A stretch of 64,000 nt of DNA, taken from positions 1,674,001 through 1,738,000 of the forward strand of contig NZ_CP022584.1 of assembly GCF_002240225.1 (NCBI RefSeq). Direction: 5' to 3'. The position numbers and the translations under genes were made by a program. Of the stretch, positions 19,116-27,175 are shown one piece after another. A model generated the notes under the pieces. That model searched no databases and was not told the DNA's origin. It saw only the letters and a list, made by a program, of their open reading frames with translations. Source of the DNA: Paenibacillus physcomitrellae. Its GTDB lineage: Bacteria > Bacillota > Bacilli > Paenibacillales > Paenibacillaceae. How positions within the stretch are numbered: the stretch's first letter is position 1; every line of letters begins with the position of its first letter.

Positions 19116-19538
19116 CTACTCAAAAAAGGTCATATGTTTCTTATCTGCCCTATAATAATCCATTCTGTCTTCCAACTTTCCTGTGTGAAATTCAAATTTA
19201 TGTCCATCCGGATCTGTAAAATAAATGGACTTTTTATCCTTCTCGTCTCTCGTCCTGCCCTCCAATATTGTTACTTGCAATTGAATTAATCGATCATGCC
19301 ATGTATCAAAATCCCCTTCTTCGATTGTGAATGCTATATGAGTGTAGGATTCATGGATTTCATTCCTTGGTATGTCTTCTTCCTCATTCAATGCGATCCA
19401 TAGACCATTTAAATCGAAGTAAGCGAGCTTCCTGCCCTTGACCCGTATCTTGGCCCCCAAAACATTCTCATAGAATTCAATGGAATTATTCAGGTTTGAA
19501 ACCGAAAAACACAAATGATTGATGCCTTTTATGTTCAA
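19116..19538 (-). CDS. fosB: FosB-type metallothiol transferase (fosfomycin resistance)
   Basis: The 140-residue glyoxalase-fold protein starts [16 protein letters not shown] and contains [23 protein letters not shown] and [15 protein letters not shown], closely matching FosB of Bacillus. The metal ligands expected for the family (His in NHLCF, His in YTHIAF, Glu in HKFEFHTG) are all present. It adds bacillithiol or cysteine to fosfomycin in the cytoplasm. It lies within the cassette region, in cassette orientation, so it may be a mobile resistance cassette. Length is normal and the frame is intact. Confidence 0.92.
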   Translation of the reverse strand: MNIKGINHLCFSVSNLNNSIEFYENVLGAKIRVKGRKLAYFDLNGLWIALNEEEDIPRNEIHESYTHIAFTIEEGDFDTWHDRLIQLQVTILEGRTRDEKDKKSIYFTDPDGHKFEFHTGKLEDRMDYYRADKKHMTFFE

Positions 19539-19818
19539 TTTATCTTCTCCTTGTTTAGGTTAGTTCGGCCGCTTTTACAAATAGAAAAACAGTAATGTCT
19601 TATAGCAAAATTCAATCTGCTCTCCATTCATTAGATTTCCACTCGTTAGATTTCAATCCATAAATCATTCTATCGAGATATTTTCCATTAATGTATTCAT
19701 AATCTCTAATTGTACCTTCATGTTTGAATCATAATTTCTCTGGAATCGCACGGCTTCATCTCTGGTTTCCAGCAATGATATAAATAACGAATGATCTATT
19801 GCGTATTTGAACATTTTT

Positions 19819-20106
19819 TTACTTATACACTCGTTCTCTTCCGCCTTGACTATCGTACCAAGCATTAACCTTCTTAGCTTGTTCAAGATTTCTAACATTC
19901 CGTTCGATTTCTTCATATCGCTCTTTACTGTCATATTCCCAAATTGCAAAAATCTCTGTCGTTGTCTCCGAGTGCGGAGCCATCCACCTTCCTATTAACC
20001 TGGCTCCATTTTTCAATTGATTAGGTAAATTGTTTTCAACGAAATGCTTGTTAAAGACTTCAACGAAATCATTACTGACTACGTAATATTTCCTTCTATA
20101 GAACAT
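19819..20106 (-). CDS. NIPSNAP-family protein, 3' end probably frameshifted
   Basis: The 95-residue frame MFYRRKYYVVSNDFVEVFNKHF...NGARLIGRWM...TTEIFAIWEYDS matches small NIPSNAP-family (dimeric alpha-beta barrel) proteins of bacilli. It ends at GGRERVYK, some 10-15 residues early. Another minus frame continues below it to 19665 (SLFISLLETRDEAVRFQRNYDSN) and may be a fragment of a different gene. Function of these proteins is unknown. Confidence 0.6.
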   Translation of the reverse strand: MFYRRKYYVVSNDFVEVFNKHFVENNLPNQLKNGARLIGRWMAPHSETTTEIFAIWEYDSKERYEEIERNVRNLEQAKKVNAWYDSQGGRERVYK

Positions 20107-20121
20107 TGCGAGCCCCCCTTG

Positions 20122-20206
20122 AAAATAACATGAAATTCGCTTGTGGTTTTCTGCTCTTCAGTTGTTTGCGTTTACATTCCCATTATGACGAAACGCCGTT
20201 ATACAA
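20122..20206 (-). repeat. Eroded attC-like site
   Basis: AAATAACATGAAATTCGC at the left and CGCCGTTATAC at the right keep the TAAC/GTTA arms; the internal hairpins are not recognisable. Confidence 0.35.
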
Positions 20207-20240
20207 AGTCCCCTCTCCTCGGATGACCTAAATAATTGAT

Positions 20241-20550
20241 CTATTTAGTTTCTGATGAAGATTTTATTGAGACTAGTTCAACTTTTTTGTTTATATCTTT
20301 ATATTCATATGTTAATAAATAAATACGATCTTCTTGAATAAGATTCCAAACCCTTTCATCATCTACTGTAATATTAAATGGCTCAGCATCTTTATCATAG
20401 GGATTCTTCACTTCTATAATATAATTATTTTTTGAATCCATTTTTTGTCGATGCTTTGAATATAAGAAGATGTGCTGGTAACAGAAGTCTTACAAGCGGT
20501 TAATGTTAGAACGGTCGTAATGAGGATAAGGAATTTACAATTTCAAAGCC
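20241..20550 (-). pseudogene. Small lipoprotein gene, frameshifted
   Basis: The open frame at 20241-20441 encodes a 66-residue soluble piece (MDSKNNYIIEVKNPYD...ELVSIKSS). Directly upstream another frame encodes KFLILITTVLTLTAC, a lipoprotein signal with lipobox LTAC, then STSSYIQSIDKKW. Adding one A to the A-run at the junction would join the two into one small secreted lipoprotein. No good start codon is visible for the upstream part. This is a frameshift or a sequencing error in a homopolymer; function is unknown. Confidence 0.45.
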
Positions 20551-20590
20551 TTATCACCTCCGATGCAGAATGCTGTGTTACCGGATGATC
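20550..20590 (-). repeat. Half of an attC-like site
   Basis: GATGCAGAATGCTGTGTTACCGGATG resembles in pieces the right arm of the site at 36.2 kb (GTGTTATCCGATG). No left arm is visible. Confidence 0.3.
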
Positions 20591-21179
20591 ATGACTTGTT
20601 CGCGTTACTCTCATAATATGTTTGGTATATCCCTGCCTCTCCAAGAAAATCATTTCTTGTAAGGCCTTCTTCCCCCAGCAGCCATCGATAATTTGTTATT
20701 GTTCCGTCATGAGAAATGATGTAGGCTCTTGTACTATTCGATATACACCATTCTAATAATTGCATGCCATAATACATAAAAAGATCTTGATCCATCCGAT
20801 TAATTCCCTCTCCCCAATCTTTCAAACCAAAATCCAATATTCTTTCTTCCCTAATTATTTCATGAATTTCTTTCCTGCTATAGATCTGATCACAACCAAA
20901 GAACGGTGAGTCTGGGTTTTGAGGGTACATTCGAGGGCCTACAAATGGCGATACAAAATATGGTTTTTCTTTTTCTCCCATAAGCTGTTCAGCTGTTTGA
21001 ATGGTTCTCTTCGTTGGACTAACAATAACTAAATCATCAGGGAGAATTGAAATTTGATTTTTAAGTTGATAAATTTGATGAACACCATATTCAGTCAATC
21101 CAGGATGGAGTGAATTTAATCGGTTAGGATAATCCAGGAGATGTTCTCCATGGCCATGTCTTATAAAGATTAGCTCCAT
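20589..21179 (-). CDS. Histidine phosphatase family protein (phosphoglycerate mutase-like)
   Basis: The 196-residue protein opens with MELIFIRHGHGEH, the catalytic RHG motif of the histidine phosphatase superfamily. The second conserved histidine is in YIISHDGTITNYRWLLGEEG. It is probably a small-molecule phosphatase; sequence alone does not name a substrate. The frame is intact and in cassette orientation, but no clear recombination site separates it from the small toxin gene upstream. Confidence 0.8.
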   Translation of the reverse strand: MELIFIRHGHGEHLLDYPNRLNSLHPGLTEYGVHQIYQLKNQISILPDDLVIVSPTKRTIQTAEQLMGEKEKPYFVSPFVGPRMYPQNPDSPFFGCDQIYSRKEIHEIIREERILDFGLKDWGEGINRMDQDLFMYYGMQLLEWCISNSTRAYIISHDGTITNYRWLLGEEGLTRNDFLGEAGIYQTYYESNANKS

Positions 21180-21287
21180 TGAGTTGCCCCCTCGCTTCCA
21201 TGTAGGCTTTTAGTTCGCCTTTGCATATTCTGTAATGAACTTTCCTGGTTCACTTCTTTTTTCAATTGTGTTATCATTACTTTTAAA

Positions 21288-21315
21288 GAAGCCGAGTGTG
21301 GCTAACACTCGGCTC
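21288..21315 (-). terminator. Hairpin terminator after the small toxin gene
   Basis: AGCCGAGTG and CACTCGGCT pair around TGGCTAA; the minus-strand continuation is T-rich (TTCTTT). Confidence 0.6.
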
Positions 21316-21358
21316 AACAATTGGCTTGGATGGTTTATTCCCTTCTAAGTCGTATAGG

Positions 21359-21400
21359 AATAAAACCCACCTTTGGCGCTAACCTTGGGGTGGGTTTTTT
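21359..21400 (+). terminator. Plus-strand terminator overlapping the toxin 3' end; candidate antisense RNA end
   Basis: AAACCCACC pairs with GGTGGGTTT followed by a T-run on the plus strand. It would end a short plus-strand RNA antisense to the tail of the toxin mRNA, the arrangement of RatA/TxpA-like type I systems. The antisense promoter was not located. Confidence 0.5.
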
Positions 21401-21494
21401 ACTTTCTCTTGTTGTTCGAATTCATGTAAGTGAGAAGTGCGAGGATGAATGATCCAAATAAAAACATGATCGTCAACGCATCTTTAACTTCCAT
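21399..21494 (-). CDS. Small holin-like type I toxin (TxpA/Fst-like)
   Basis: A 31-residue peptide, MEVKDALTIMFLFGSFILAL then LTYMNSNNKRK, follows an excellent ribosome site AAAGGAGGTGAAGCC. One membrane helix plus a basic tail, and the opening VKDAL, match the 'putative holin-like toxin' peptides of bacilli. These depolarise the membrane and are silenced by an antisense RNA. A plus-strand terminator overlaps its stop codon, as expected for such an antitoxin RNA. Confidence 0.75.
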   Translation of the reverse strand: MEVKDALTIMFLFGSFILALLTYMNSNNKRK

Positions 21495-21671
21495 GGCTTC
21501 ACCTCCTTTCGAAGGGAAACCATGCCCACCCAAAATTCAATTGCCTTTCCTATTTTACCATCATCCACCATTTATTTGAAGAACAATTGTTCTGTATTCT
21601 TGGATCTTGAACCTGTTAATTTCGGCTGATGTTCTAGCTTTCACGACTGTGAAGTTATTACCTTCCCTTAG

Positions 21672-22162
21672 TTACTCAAGTTCTCTTATTCCTATAATTT
21701 CACTAATACATTGTTCTATCTCTTTATCAAGGATGGCATCATTATACTTTATATACAAAGGAACTCTTTCATCATAAACTTCTTGAAGACTATGTCCTTT
21801 CATTATTACAATTCCTCTGCTTGAGATGTTTGTTAGCCTCTGTTTAATTTCTTCATACGGGACATGTAAATATATAATCTGTCCATTCTGTTTAAGTGTG
21901 TTCATAGCTTTATCAGAGTAGATCACACTTCCCCCTGTCGAAATAATGCTGTTAACTACTTGCAGACCTGAAACAATCACTTCTTCAACTTCAAGAAACC
22001 TCTCAACACCCTCACCATCTAAAATTTCTTGCAACATTCTACCTTCATGTTCTTGTATTAAAATATCAGTGTCCACATAATCCATGCCTAAAGCTTAGCA
22101 AGCAACACACCGAGAGTGCTTTTACCAGCACCAGACATACCTACAAGAACTATGTTTTTCAT
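21672..22162 (-). pseudogene. Shikimate kinase-like P-loop kinase, frameshifted
   Basis: The N-terminal frame begins at 22162 with MKNIVLVGMSGAGKSTLGVLLAKL then hits TAG. The rest (MDYVDTDILIQEHEG...VVNSIISTGGSVIYSDKAM...SSRGIVIMKGHSLQEVYDERVPLY) is open in another frame from 22085. Inserting one G at the junction would restore AKALGMDYVDTD, the usual AroK/AroL-like layout with Walker A and the DTD shikimate/metal motif. Small standalone kinases of this type occur widely and may not act on shikimate. The gene is probably inactive. Confidence 0.75.
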
Positions 22163-22209
22163 AAAACACCTCACTGTTGCTATATACTTTTTTTTGATAT
22201 GCAATAATT

Positions 22210-22342
22210 TCACATAACAGGACCAAGGAATGGCTCAAGGCATCCCGCGGGGTAGACCTACTGAATCCGCTTTCTCAAAATTCAGCTGCCGAACCAAGCG
22301 GCGGCGAAGACGATCCGATACGTGAAGAAGGTGTTAGACGAT
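22210..22342 (-). repeat. attC-like site
   Basis: Left arm TTCACATAACAGG, right arm ACGTGAAGAAGGTGTTAGAC. GTTAGAC is a perfect match to the integron core GTTRRRY. The inner CCGAACCAAGCGGC core is shared with other sites. Confidence 0.6.
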
Positions 22343-22379
22343 GCCCTTGACTTCTTCGATTTTACTTTCAAAGTTCTTG

Positions 22380-22898
22380 TCAGTTCCTATCTTGCCCATC
22401 AAAATCAACCAAATTTGCAACCATAGTTAATGAGGTGCCTATTTTACCTACTTCCTCAAAACCAAAGCGTTGATAAAGTCTCATCGCTGCTTTATTCGAT
22501 GGGTCCACACTCAGCGAGATCCTTCCAATCTTCTTCCTCCTGGCTTCCTTAAACAATTCCTCTAACAACGCTGTACCGATCCCTGTTCCCCTGTATTCTT
22601 TTAGAATCGCCATTCCGAGTTCCGGCACATCCTTATCAATAAATCCATAACCTTTATTACTCTCACTAAAATAACGTGCTGTTACCGAGCCAACTGGCTT
22701 GTCTTCATTATTCATTGCAATAAATCCAAAATCTCCAGGCCGCCCCCATCCTTCAACATACTTTGAAATTAATGGCTCATTAATAATCTCTTTATTGAAT
22801 GGCTCCTGACCTTCAGGAGCAAATAAAGATTCATATAGCATATCCCACAAAAAAGCAATATCATTCTCTATTACTGGTCTAATAATATATTTCATCAT
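22380..22898 (-). CDS. GNAT-family N-acetyltransferase
   Basis: A typical GNAT: ELGMAILKEYRGTGIGTALLEELFKEARRKKIGRISLSVDPSNKAAMRLYQRFGFEEVG holds the acetyl-CoA motif (RGTGIG). The start MMKYIIRPV behind GGAAGGAAAG is preferred. The longest frame (to 22988) reads 30 codons into the neighbouring recombination site, and its first residues translate attC sequence. The product has about 172 residues. Substrate is unknown; acetyltransferases are common cassette cargo. Confidence 0.82.
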   Translation of the reverse strand: MMKYIIRPVIENDIAFLWDMLYESLFAPEGQEPFNKEIINEPLISKYVEGWGRPGDFGFIAMNNEDKPVGSVTARYFSESNKGYGFIDKDVPELGMAILKEYRGTGIGTALLEELFKEARRKKIGRISLSVDPSNKAAMRLYQRFGFEEVGKIGTSLTMVANLVDFDGQDRN

Positions 22899-22936
22899 CT
22901 TCGAAATCACTTTCCTTCCAGTTATTCTCCACATGT

Positions 22937-23050
22937 TTCGTCTAACATTATTGTGTTCACGACGTCCGAAGTAGTCGAACGTCTCCACTGCTGCTATCCC
23001 CCCGAATTCTCTGCCGAACCGAGGGGTGAATGCCCCGATTTGAGATTATT
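22937..23050 (-). repeat. attC-like site, right arm eroded
   Basis: The left arm CGTCTAAC...TTGTGTTCACGACG is clear; on the minus strand it gives GTTAGACG, a perfect GTTRRRY. The core CCGAACCGAGGGGTGAATGC is present, but the right arm has decayed to TTTGAGATTATTAC. Confidence 0.55.
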
Positions 23051-23065
23051 ACAATTAAATTCTCT

Positions 23066-23698
23066 TTAATATAGTCTTTTTTCGTAGCTTTCTTGAAGTC
23101 CTTTACGGATCATTTCTGTTGTATATTCAGATGAATTTACATGATCTTTTAGGATTTTTGGAATGGATGGTAGTGCATCAACAGCTACCCACGACTCACT
23201 TTCCCATATCCTTGACCTCTTGAATGCTTTAGCACAATGTATAAAACATTCTTCAATTTCCACTCCAATACCTAATAGCGGTTTTTTATCTTTAGCTTTC
23301 ATGAGATCAAGAATTTCATGATCCTTTATTACATATGCTTTTCCATTAATTCTAAGCGTTTCTTCAAGCCCAGGGATAATAAATACTATGCCTACTCTGG
23401 GATTCAATAAGATATTCCTCAATGAATCAATCCTACGATTACCGGGTCTTTCTGGAATAACTAGATGCTTTTCATTTAGAACGAAAACTGATCCTGGTGC
23501 ATCACCTCGCGGTGACACATCACAGAAGCCCTTATCATCCGAAGTAGATAAAAATAATATCGGCGACATGGAGATGAAGTTCCGACAATGATTGTCTAAT
23601 TCATATACAGTTTTTTTCTTTACAAGTTCACTTGGAAAGCCCAAGATATCTCTAATTTCTTCTTCTGAAGATAAGATCTCTCTAAAAGGAGTCTTCAT
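23066..23698 (-). CDS. Pyridoxamine 5'-phosphate oxidase-like FMN flavoprotein
   Basis: The 210-residue protein matches the MSMEG_1061-type PPOX family: RNFISMSPILFLSTSDDKGFCDVSPRGDAPG is the split-barrel FMN region, followed by IPERPGNRRIDSLRNILLNPRVGIVFIIPG. These enzymes use FMN or F420 on unidentified substrates. The frame is complete and lies between two decayed recombination sites. Confidence 0.82.
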   Translation of the reverse strand: MKTPFREILSSEEEIRDILGFPSELVKKKTVYELDNHCRNFISMSPILFLSTSDDKGFCDVSPRGDAPGSVFVLNEKHLVIPERPGNRRIDSLRNILLNPRVGIVFIIPGLEETLRINGKAYVIKDHEILDLMKAKDKKPLLGIGVEIEECFIHCAKAFKRSRIWESESWVAVDALPSIPKILKDHVNSSEYTTEMIRKGLQESYEKRLY

Positions 23699-23789
23699 AT
23701 AATCACCTCTGTATTTATTATGCTTCGTTTAGTCCTTTACTTAATACTATCCCATGGTCCTCTTTTCCTGATAGGATATCGAAAATGTT

Positions 23790-23888
23790 GAAATTATACA
23801 TCTGCCAATCAAAGGACGATAGCCCTGATCCACTTCTGCTGGATAGAGAGCCTAATGCCCCGATAGTAAATATGATGTTTTTCAGAAG
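23790..23888 (-). repeat. Eroded attC-like site
   Basis: TTATACATCTGCCAATCAAAGG, split by an insertion, and AGTAAATATGATGTTTTTC at the right match the inner and right parts of the site at 31.82 kb. The left arm is missing. Confidence 0.4.
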
Positions 23889-23913
23889 TTAACAGCTTCT
23901 TCAAACACTATAC

Positions 23914-24228
23914 TTAATTATTTCTCTTAGAATAATAATCAAGTAGTCTTTTTAAGTGTTTCTCTAGTTGAATTCTATAAAAATATACTAAGAAGAATAT
24001 TATCAATATCATTATCTCTATTAATATGGTGGAGATTTCTATTAGATTTGTAGTTTTTAGCGAACTATAAATAGATCTAAATAAATAAACGGATACCAAA
24101 CTGCAAATCAATATGACGTTCAACCCTATTGCCGTTTTTTTGGATTCAACTTTTTCTTTAACTAATTCTGATAAGAACATAAAAATAACTAGTGCTCCTA
24201 TTGAATAGAGAACTGATATGATGTTCAC
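23914..24228 (-). CDS. Small membrane protein, unknown
   Basis: The 104-residue protein has three predicted helices (MNIISVLYSIGALVIFMFL, AIGLNVILICSLVSVYLF, ISTILIEIMILIIFFLVYFY) and a basic C-terminus. No family was recognised. It is in cassette orientation within the decayed part of the array. Confidence 0.5.
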   Translation of the reverse strand: MNIISVLYSIGALVIFMFLSELVKEKVESKKTAIGLNVILICSLVSVYLFRSIYSSLKTTNLIEISTILIEIMILIIFFLVYFYRIQLEKHLKRLLDYYSKRNN

Positions 24229-24258
24229 CTCTTTTATGATTGCTTCTTTATAATATCT

Positions 24259-24663
24259 TCAAATCGCTCTGTTCTTCTCAAAATTTCTGACAATATGGTT
24301 TACTTGTTTTCGATTCTTAACAATGAATACTTCTTTCTGTTTCTTTACCTTTTCAAGTTTTTCTATTGTCTGTGTTCTGCTTCTTTTCCTATAATTCCAA
24401 ACCCATTTAATGAATGCATAATCGATCTTTTCTGGACACTCTCCGTTCATATCAGGTCTAGTTCTCTTATGATACATAATTCTTCGTTTTACTATTCGAT
24501 AAAGACAAAGCCATCTAGGCATGTCGAGGTATATGATAAGATCTGCCCTATCGATTCTGATATCTATGGTTCTTGAGTAATCACCATCTATTATCCATTT
24601 CTCTTCTGCTGAAAAGCCTTCTACAATCTTATCCCACTCATCATTTGGTGTTGGTGTCCACTC
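24259..24663 (-). pseudogene. DNA topology modulation (FlaR-like) kinase, N-terminus lost
   Basis: The frame reads EWTPTPNDEWDKIVEGF, KWIIDGDYSRTIDIRI, RADLIIYLDMPRWLCLYRIVKRR and on to the stop, matching the C-terminal two thirds of adenylate kinase-like 'topology modulation' proteins. The P-loop part is absent: upstream of GAGTGG the sequence switches abruptly to an S41 peptidase gene fragment in a different frame. This is an illegitimate junction rather than a cassette boundary. Confidence 0.75.
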
Positions 24664-25002
24664 ATTGCCGTTTTTATGTTTCCGGGTAAAGAGAAATAAA
24701 CTACATTCACATCAGCTCCAGCAGTTGGCCTCCCAAGAACGATTGAATTTTTGGCATTTCTGAGAGACATGGTTACAAATTCACCATTACTCATAGTATG
24801 TTCGTTAACCAAAGTCACTATTTTCCCTATATAAATCTCGTCATTTATATTTTGAGTACCCCCAGAGACAAGGGGTCATCGTAATAAAATTGCCCCGGTA
24901 TTGCATGAGTAGGAAATGAAGGTATGGATCGGCTACACTTAGTTGGACAGAAAAATTAGGGGCTAGTAGAATGAAACAATCACAATTAGGAGCGGATCTA
25001 CT

Positions 25003-25284
25003 ATGCCAAAAGAAAGACGTACATTTACAGCAGAATTTAAGAGACAAATGGTTCAGTTATATGAAAACGGGAAATCAAGAGCGGCTATTGTGAAAGAGTA
25101 TGAGCTAAGCCCATCTGCTCTAGATCGCTGGATTAAACAAGCGAACACCTCGGGTTCCTTCGCTGAAAAGGATAACCGAACGGCAGAAGAAAACGAACTT
25201 ATTGCTCTTCGCAAAGAACTTAAGCAGCTTCGAATGGAGAATGACATTTTAAAGCAAGCCGCGCTGATCATGGGACGAAAGTAA
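25003..25284 (+). CDS. IS3-family transposase OrfA
   Basis: The 93-residue protein has a helix-turn-helix (AAIVKEYELSPSALDRWIKQ) and a C-terminal leucine-zipper-like coil (ELIALRKELKQLRMENDILKQAALIMGRK). It binds the IS ends. Stop TAA follows CGAAAG; a -1 shift at A AAG would fuse it to OrfB as the active OrfAB transposase. Confidence 0.95.
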   Translation: MPKERRTFTAEFKRQMVQLYENGKSRAAIVKEYELSPSALDRWIKQANTSGSFAEKDNRTAEENELIALRKELKQLRMENDILKQAALIMGRK

Positions 25285-25325
25285 AGATCATAAAGCAAAA
25301 TCGTGATAAATACTCGGTATCAGCA

Positions 25326-26126
25326 ATGTGCAAAGTCCTACAAATCGCGAAAAGCACTTTTTACTATGAAGCGATTGATAAAGAAAACGAAGATGAAAGT
25401 ATCCTTACGGAGACTATCGTCGAGATTTTCCAGAGCAACCGCAAAGCCTACGGAACACGGAAGATTAAAACGAAACTTCAGGAGCAAGGATACATCGTTT
25501 CCAGGCGCCGAATTGGACGGATTATGAAAGAGCAAGGCCTTGTGTCCACATACACAATCGCCCAGTATAAGCCGCATAAAACGGCTTGTAACGATGCAGA
25601 AACAGCTAATGTATTGAAGCGTGAGTTTGACCAAAAGGAAGCGAAACGCTTTGTCGTCAGCGATCTGACGTATGTGAAAGTCCAGCACAAGTGGCATTAT
25701 ATTTGCGTATTGATCGACTTATTTAACAGAGAAATCATTGGCCACAGTGCAGGTCCACGTAAGGACGCTGCTCTAATTTCCCGTGCCTTTGCCACAGTAG
25801 AAGGCGACTTAAGCGACATTCAGTGGTTCCACACGGACCGTGGAAGTGAGTTTAAAAACCAGAATATTGATGCGCTGTTAAGGACTTTTAACATTGGTCG
25901 CTCGTTAAGCATGAAGGGCTGTCCTTACGACAACGCCGTTGCTGAAGCGACCTACAAAGTAATGAAAACCGAATTCATTAACCAGATGCATTTCCAAAGT
26001 CTTCACCATCTAAACGTAGAATTATATGACTATGTGAATTGGTTCAACAGACATAGAGTTCATGGCTCACTAGGTTACATGACACCCGTTCAGTACAAAA
26101 CTACAGCCCTTAAAAAAGTTGTCTGA
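25326..26126 (+). CDS. IS3-family transposase OrfB (DDE integrase)
   Basis: The 266-residue protein has an HTH_21 region (NRKAYGTRKIKTKLQEQG) and an rve catalytic core with all three acidic residues: VVSDLTYVKVQHKWHY, FHTDRGSEF and the Glu in AVAEATYKVMKTE. The -1 frame is open upstream of the ATG to the end of orfA, consistent with programmed frameshifting. Intact, so likely functional. Confidence 0.95.
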   Translation: MCKVLQIAKSTFYYEAIDKENEDESILTETIVEIFQSNRKAYGTRKIKTKLQEQGYIVSRRRIGRIMKEQGLVSTYTIAQYKPHKTACNDAETANVLKREFDQKEAKRFVVSDLTYVKVQHKWHYICVLIDLFNREIIGHSAGPRKDAALISRAFATVEGDLSDIQWFHTDRGSEFKNQNIDALLRTFNIGRSLSMKGCPYDNAVAEATYKVMKTEFINQMHFQSLHHLNVELYDYVNWFNRHRVHGSLGYMTPVQYKTTALKKVV

Positions 26127-26460
26127 TTTACTGTTGACAGTCCAGGTATAGCAAATTCTTTTTCAGAAGGGATCAGATACTCGGCAAATTTATAGGTAAG
26201 TTCGGTAGAAGGGTAATTTCTGAGATCAATGATCAAGCCTTTAGTGTTCCGCGATTCTTCCATGATCCTATCAATCTCGCCTTCTGCTAACAGACCGGCA
26301 TTGATATAATAGATTTCTTCATTTTCCATTTATTTGGAACCTGTATCAACAAAAAAAGTAATATTACTTGTAGCATCACTTAGATAGCCTGTCGCGCTTA
26401 TATCCTTTTCCTCCTTTAGTCTCAATTATTCCTTTCGAGTGGGGTAAAGTGGAGTAGCAC

Positions 26461-26600
26461 TGAGTAGTTTCACGAAAAAAGCCCCAGCCTTAGATAGCTC
26501 TTATCTTAGGCTGGGACGATTGTTGTCTGAGCTTATATATACCATTATTATACATCTGATAATCAAGGGGCAGTAGCTCCGCAGCTGAACTGAAGTCTCT
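26461..26600 (-). repeat. Eroded attC-like site (CCCAGCCT subtype)
   Basis: It shares the hairpin CAGCCTTAGATAGC...TTAGGCTGG and TTATACATCTG with the sites at 28.8 and 31.8 kb, but both outer arms are damaged (TTTCACGAAAAAAG left, no GTTA right). Confidence 0.5.
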
Positions 26601-26673
26601 GCCACATTGAATATTCGAAAAACATCATTTAGTTTTAATCATCGAAATAACGTTAAATCTTGCTGCAATTCTT

Positions 26674-26892
26674 TTATGATGTTCTTTTTCTCAATATATT
26701 TAATAACCCAATACTAAAAATTAAAGTCCCAATTATGATATAAGAATGTATAAATCCATCTAATATAGGAACGTACTCACCAGTTAGATTTTTATTTGAA
26801 TACACTATATCGACTGACAACTTCCCTAAAGGTGTACTTATTAATATCACAATAACTCCCAAGATGTAATACCACACTTGATTCTTCATCAA
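26674..26892 (-). CDS. Small two-helix membrane protein, unknown
   Basis: The 72-residue protein has helices at about 6-26 and 48-66 (YYILGVIVILISTPLG, IIIGTLIFSIGLLNIL). No family was recognised. It starts behind AGAAGGGGAG and lies between two recombination sites, i.e. in a complete cassette position. Confidence 0.5.
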   Translation of the reverse strand: MMKNQVWYYILGVIVILISTPLGKLSVDIVYSNKNLTGEYVPILDGFIHSYIIIGTLIFSIGLLNILRKRTS

Positions 26893-26968
26893 AAACTCCC
26901 CTTCTAATCCCCCTGATTTTTATTCATTATTACGCTTACTAAAAGATTCAACCTTCATATGTAAATAT

Positions 26969-27147
26969 TTCAGTTAACGTTCTTGTATTCACCAGCCCCT
27001 CACCTTATGGACCCGCCAGGGTCCGACAGAGGCTGCGGTTAGGTGGTGCAGGGTTGTCCGCCTGATTCCATTTTTCTCTGCCAATCTCCCCTGGCAGATC
27101 AAGGGGCGCGACAGCCGATCAGCCGCGTGAATATAATGTCATGTGAA
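26969..27147 (-). repeat. attC-like site
   Basis: Left arm GTTAACGTTCTTGTATTCAC, right arm CGTGAATATAATGTCATGTG (GTT changed to GTC). It has the GGTTGTCCGCCTGA inner stem. Confidence 0.75.
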
Positions 27148-27175
27148 GTTCTTGCCTTCCCTGATTTTGCTTGTA

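Larger units (their letters stand above)
24925..26144 (+). mobile_element. IS3-family insertion sequence, copy 1 (1220 bp)
   Basis: Ends are TGGATCGGCTACAC (left) and the complement of TGGACTGTCAACAG (right), imperfect terminal repeats. It is flanked by 4-bp duplications GGTA (24921-24924 and 26145-26148). It carries overlapping-frame orfA and orfB and appears identical to the copy at 36.4 kb. It splits an S41 peptidase-like gene and is transcribed against the cassette direction. Confidence 0.95.
24655..26329 (-). pseudogene. S41-family peptidase-like gene, split by an IS3 element
   Basis: The 5' part (26145-26329) encodes YYINAGLLAEGEIDRIMEES, GLIIDLRNYPS and PSEKEFAIP. After removal of the IS and one GGTA copy it continues SFPTHAIPGQFYYDDP, then in a shifted frame VSGGTQNINDEIYIGKIVTL, VNEHTMSNGEFVTMSLRNAKN and GRPTAGADVNVVYFSLPG (24655-24924). 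This is the catalytic core of S41 (C-terminal processing) peptidases; the catalytic Ser position appears as Asn/Gly here (MSNGEF), so the ancestor may have been a non-peptidase paralogue. It is broken by the IS, a frameshift in a C-run, an in-frame stop just before MENEE and loss of its 3' end. Confidence 0.75.

Noticed and set aside
19665..19949. 94-codon minus frame overlapping the NIPSNAP gene
   Set aside because: Its first half is an alternative frame of the NIPSNAP sequence. The second half may be a fragment of something else, but I cannot name it.
24841..25047. 68-codon minus frame at the IS border
   Set aside because: It reads through the IS end; the peptidase pseudogene explains the sequence in another frame.
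25338..25697. Minus-strand frames inside the IS3 copies
   Set aside because: Opposite to the intact DDE transposase frame and without any family resemblance.
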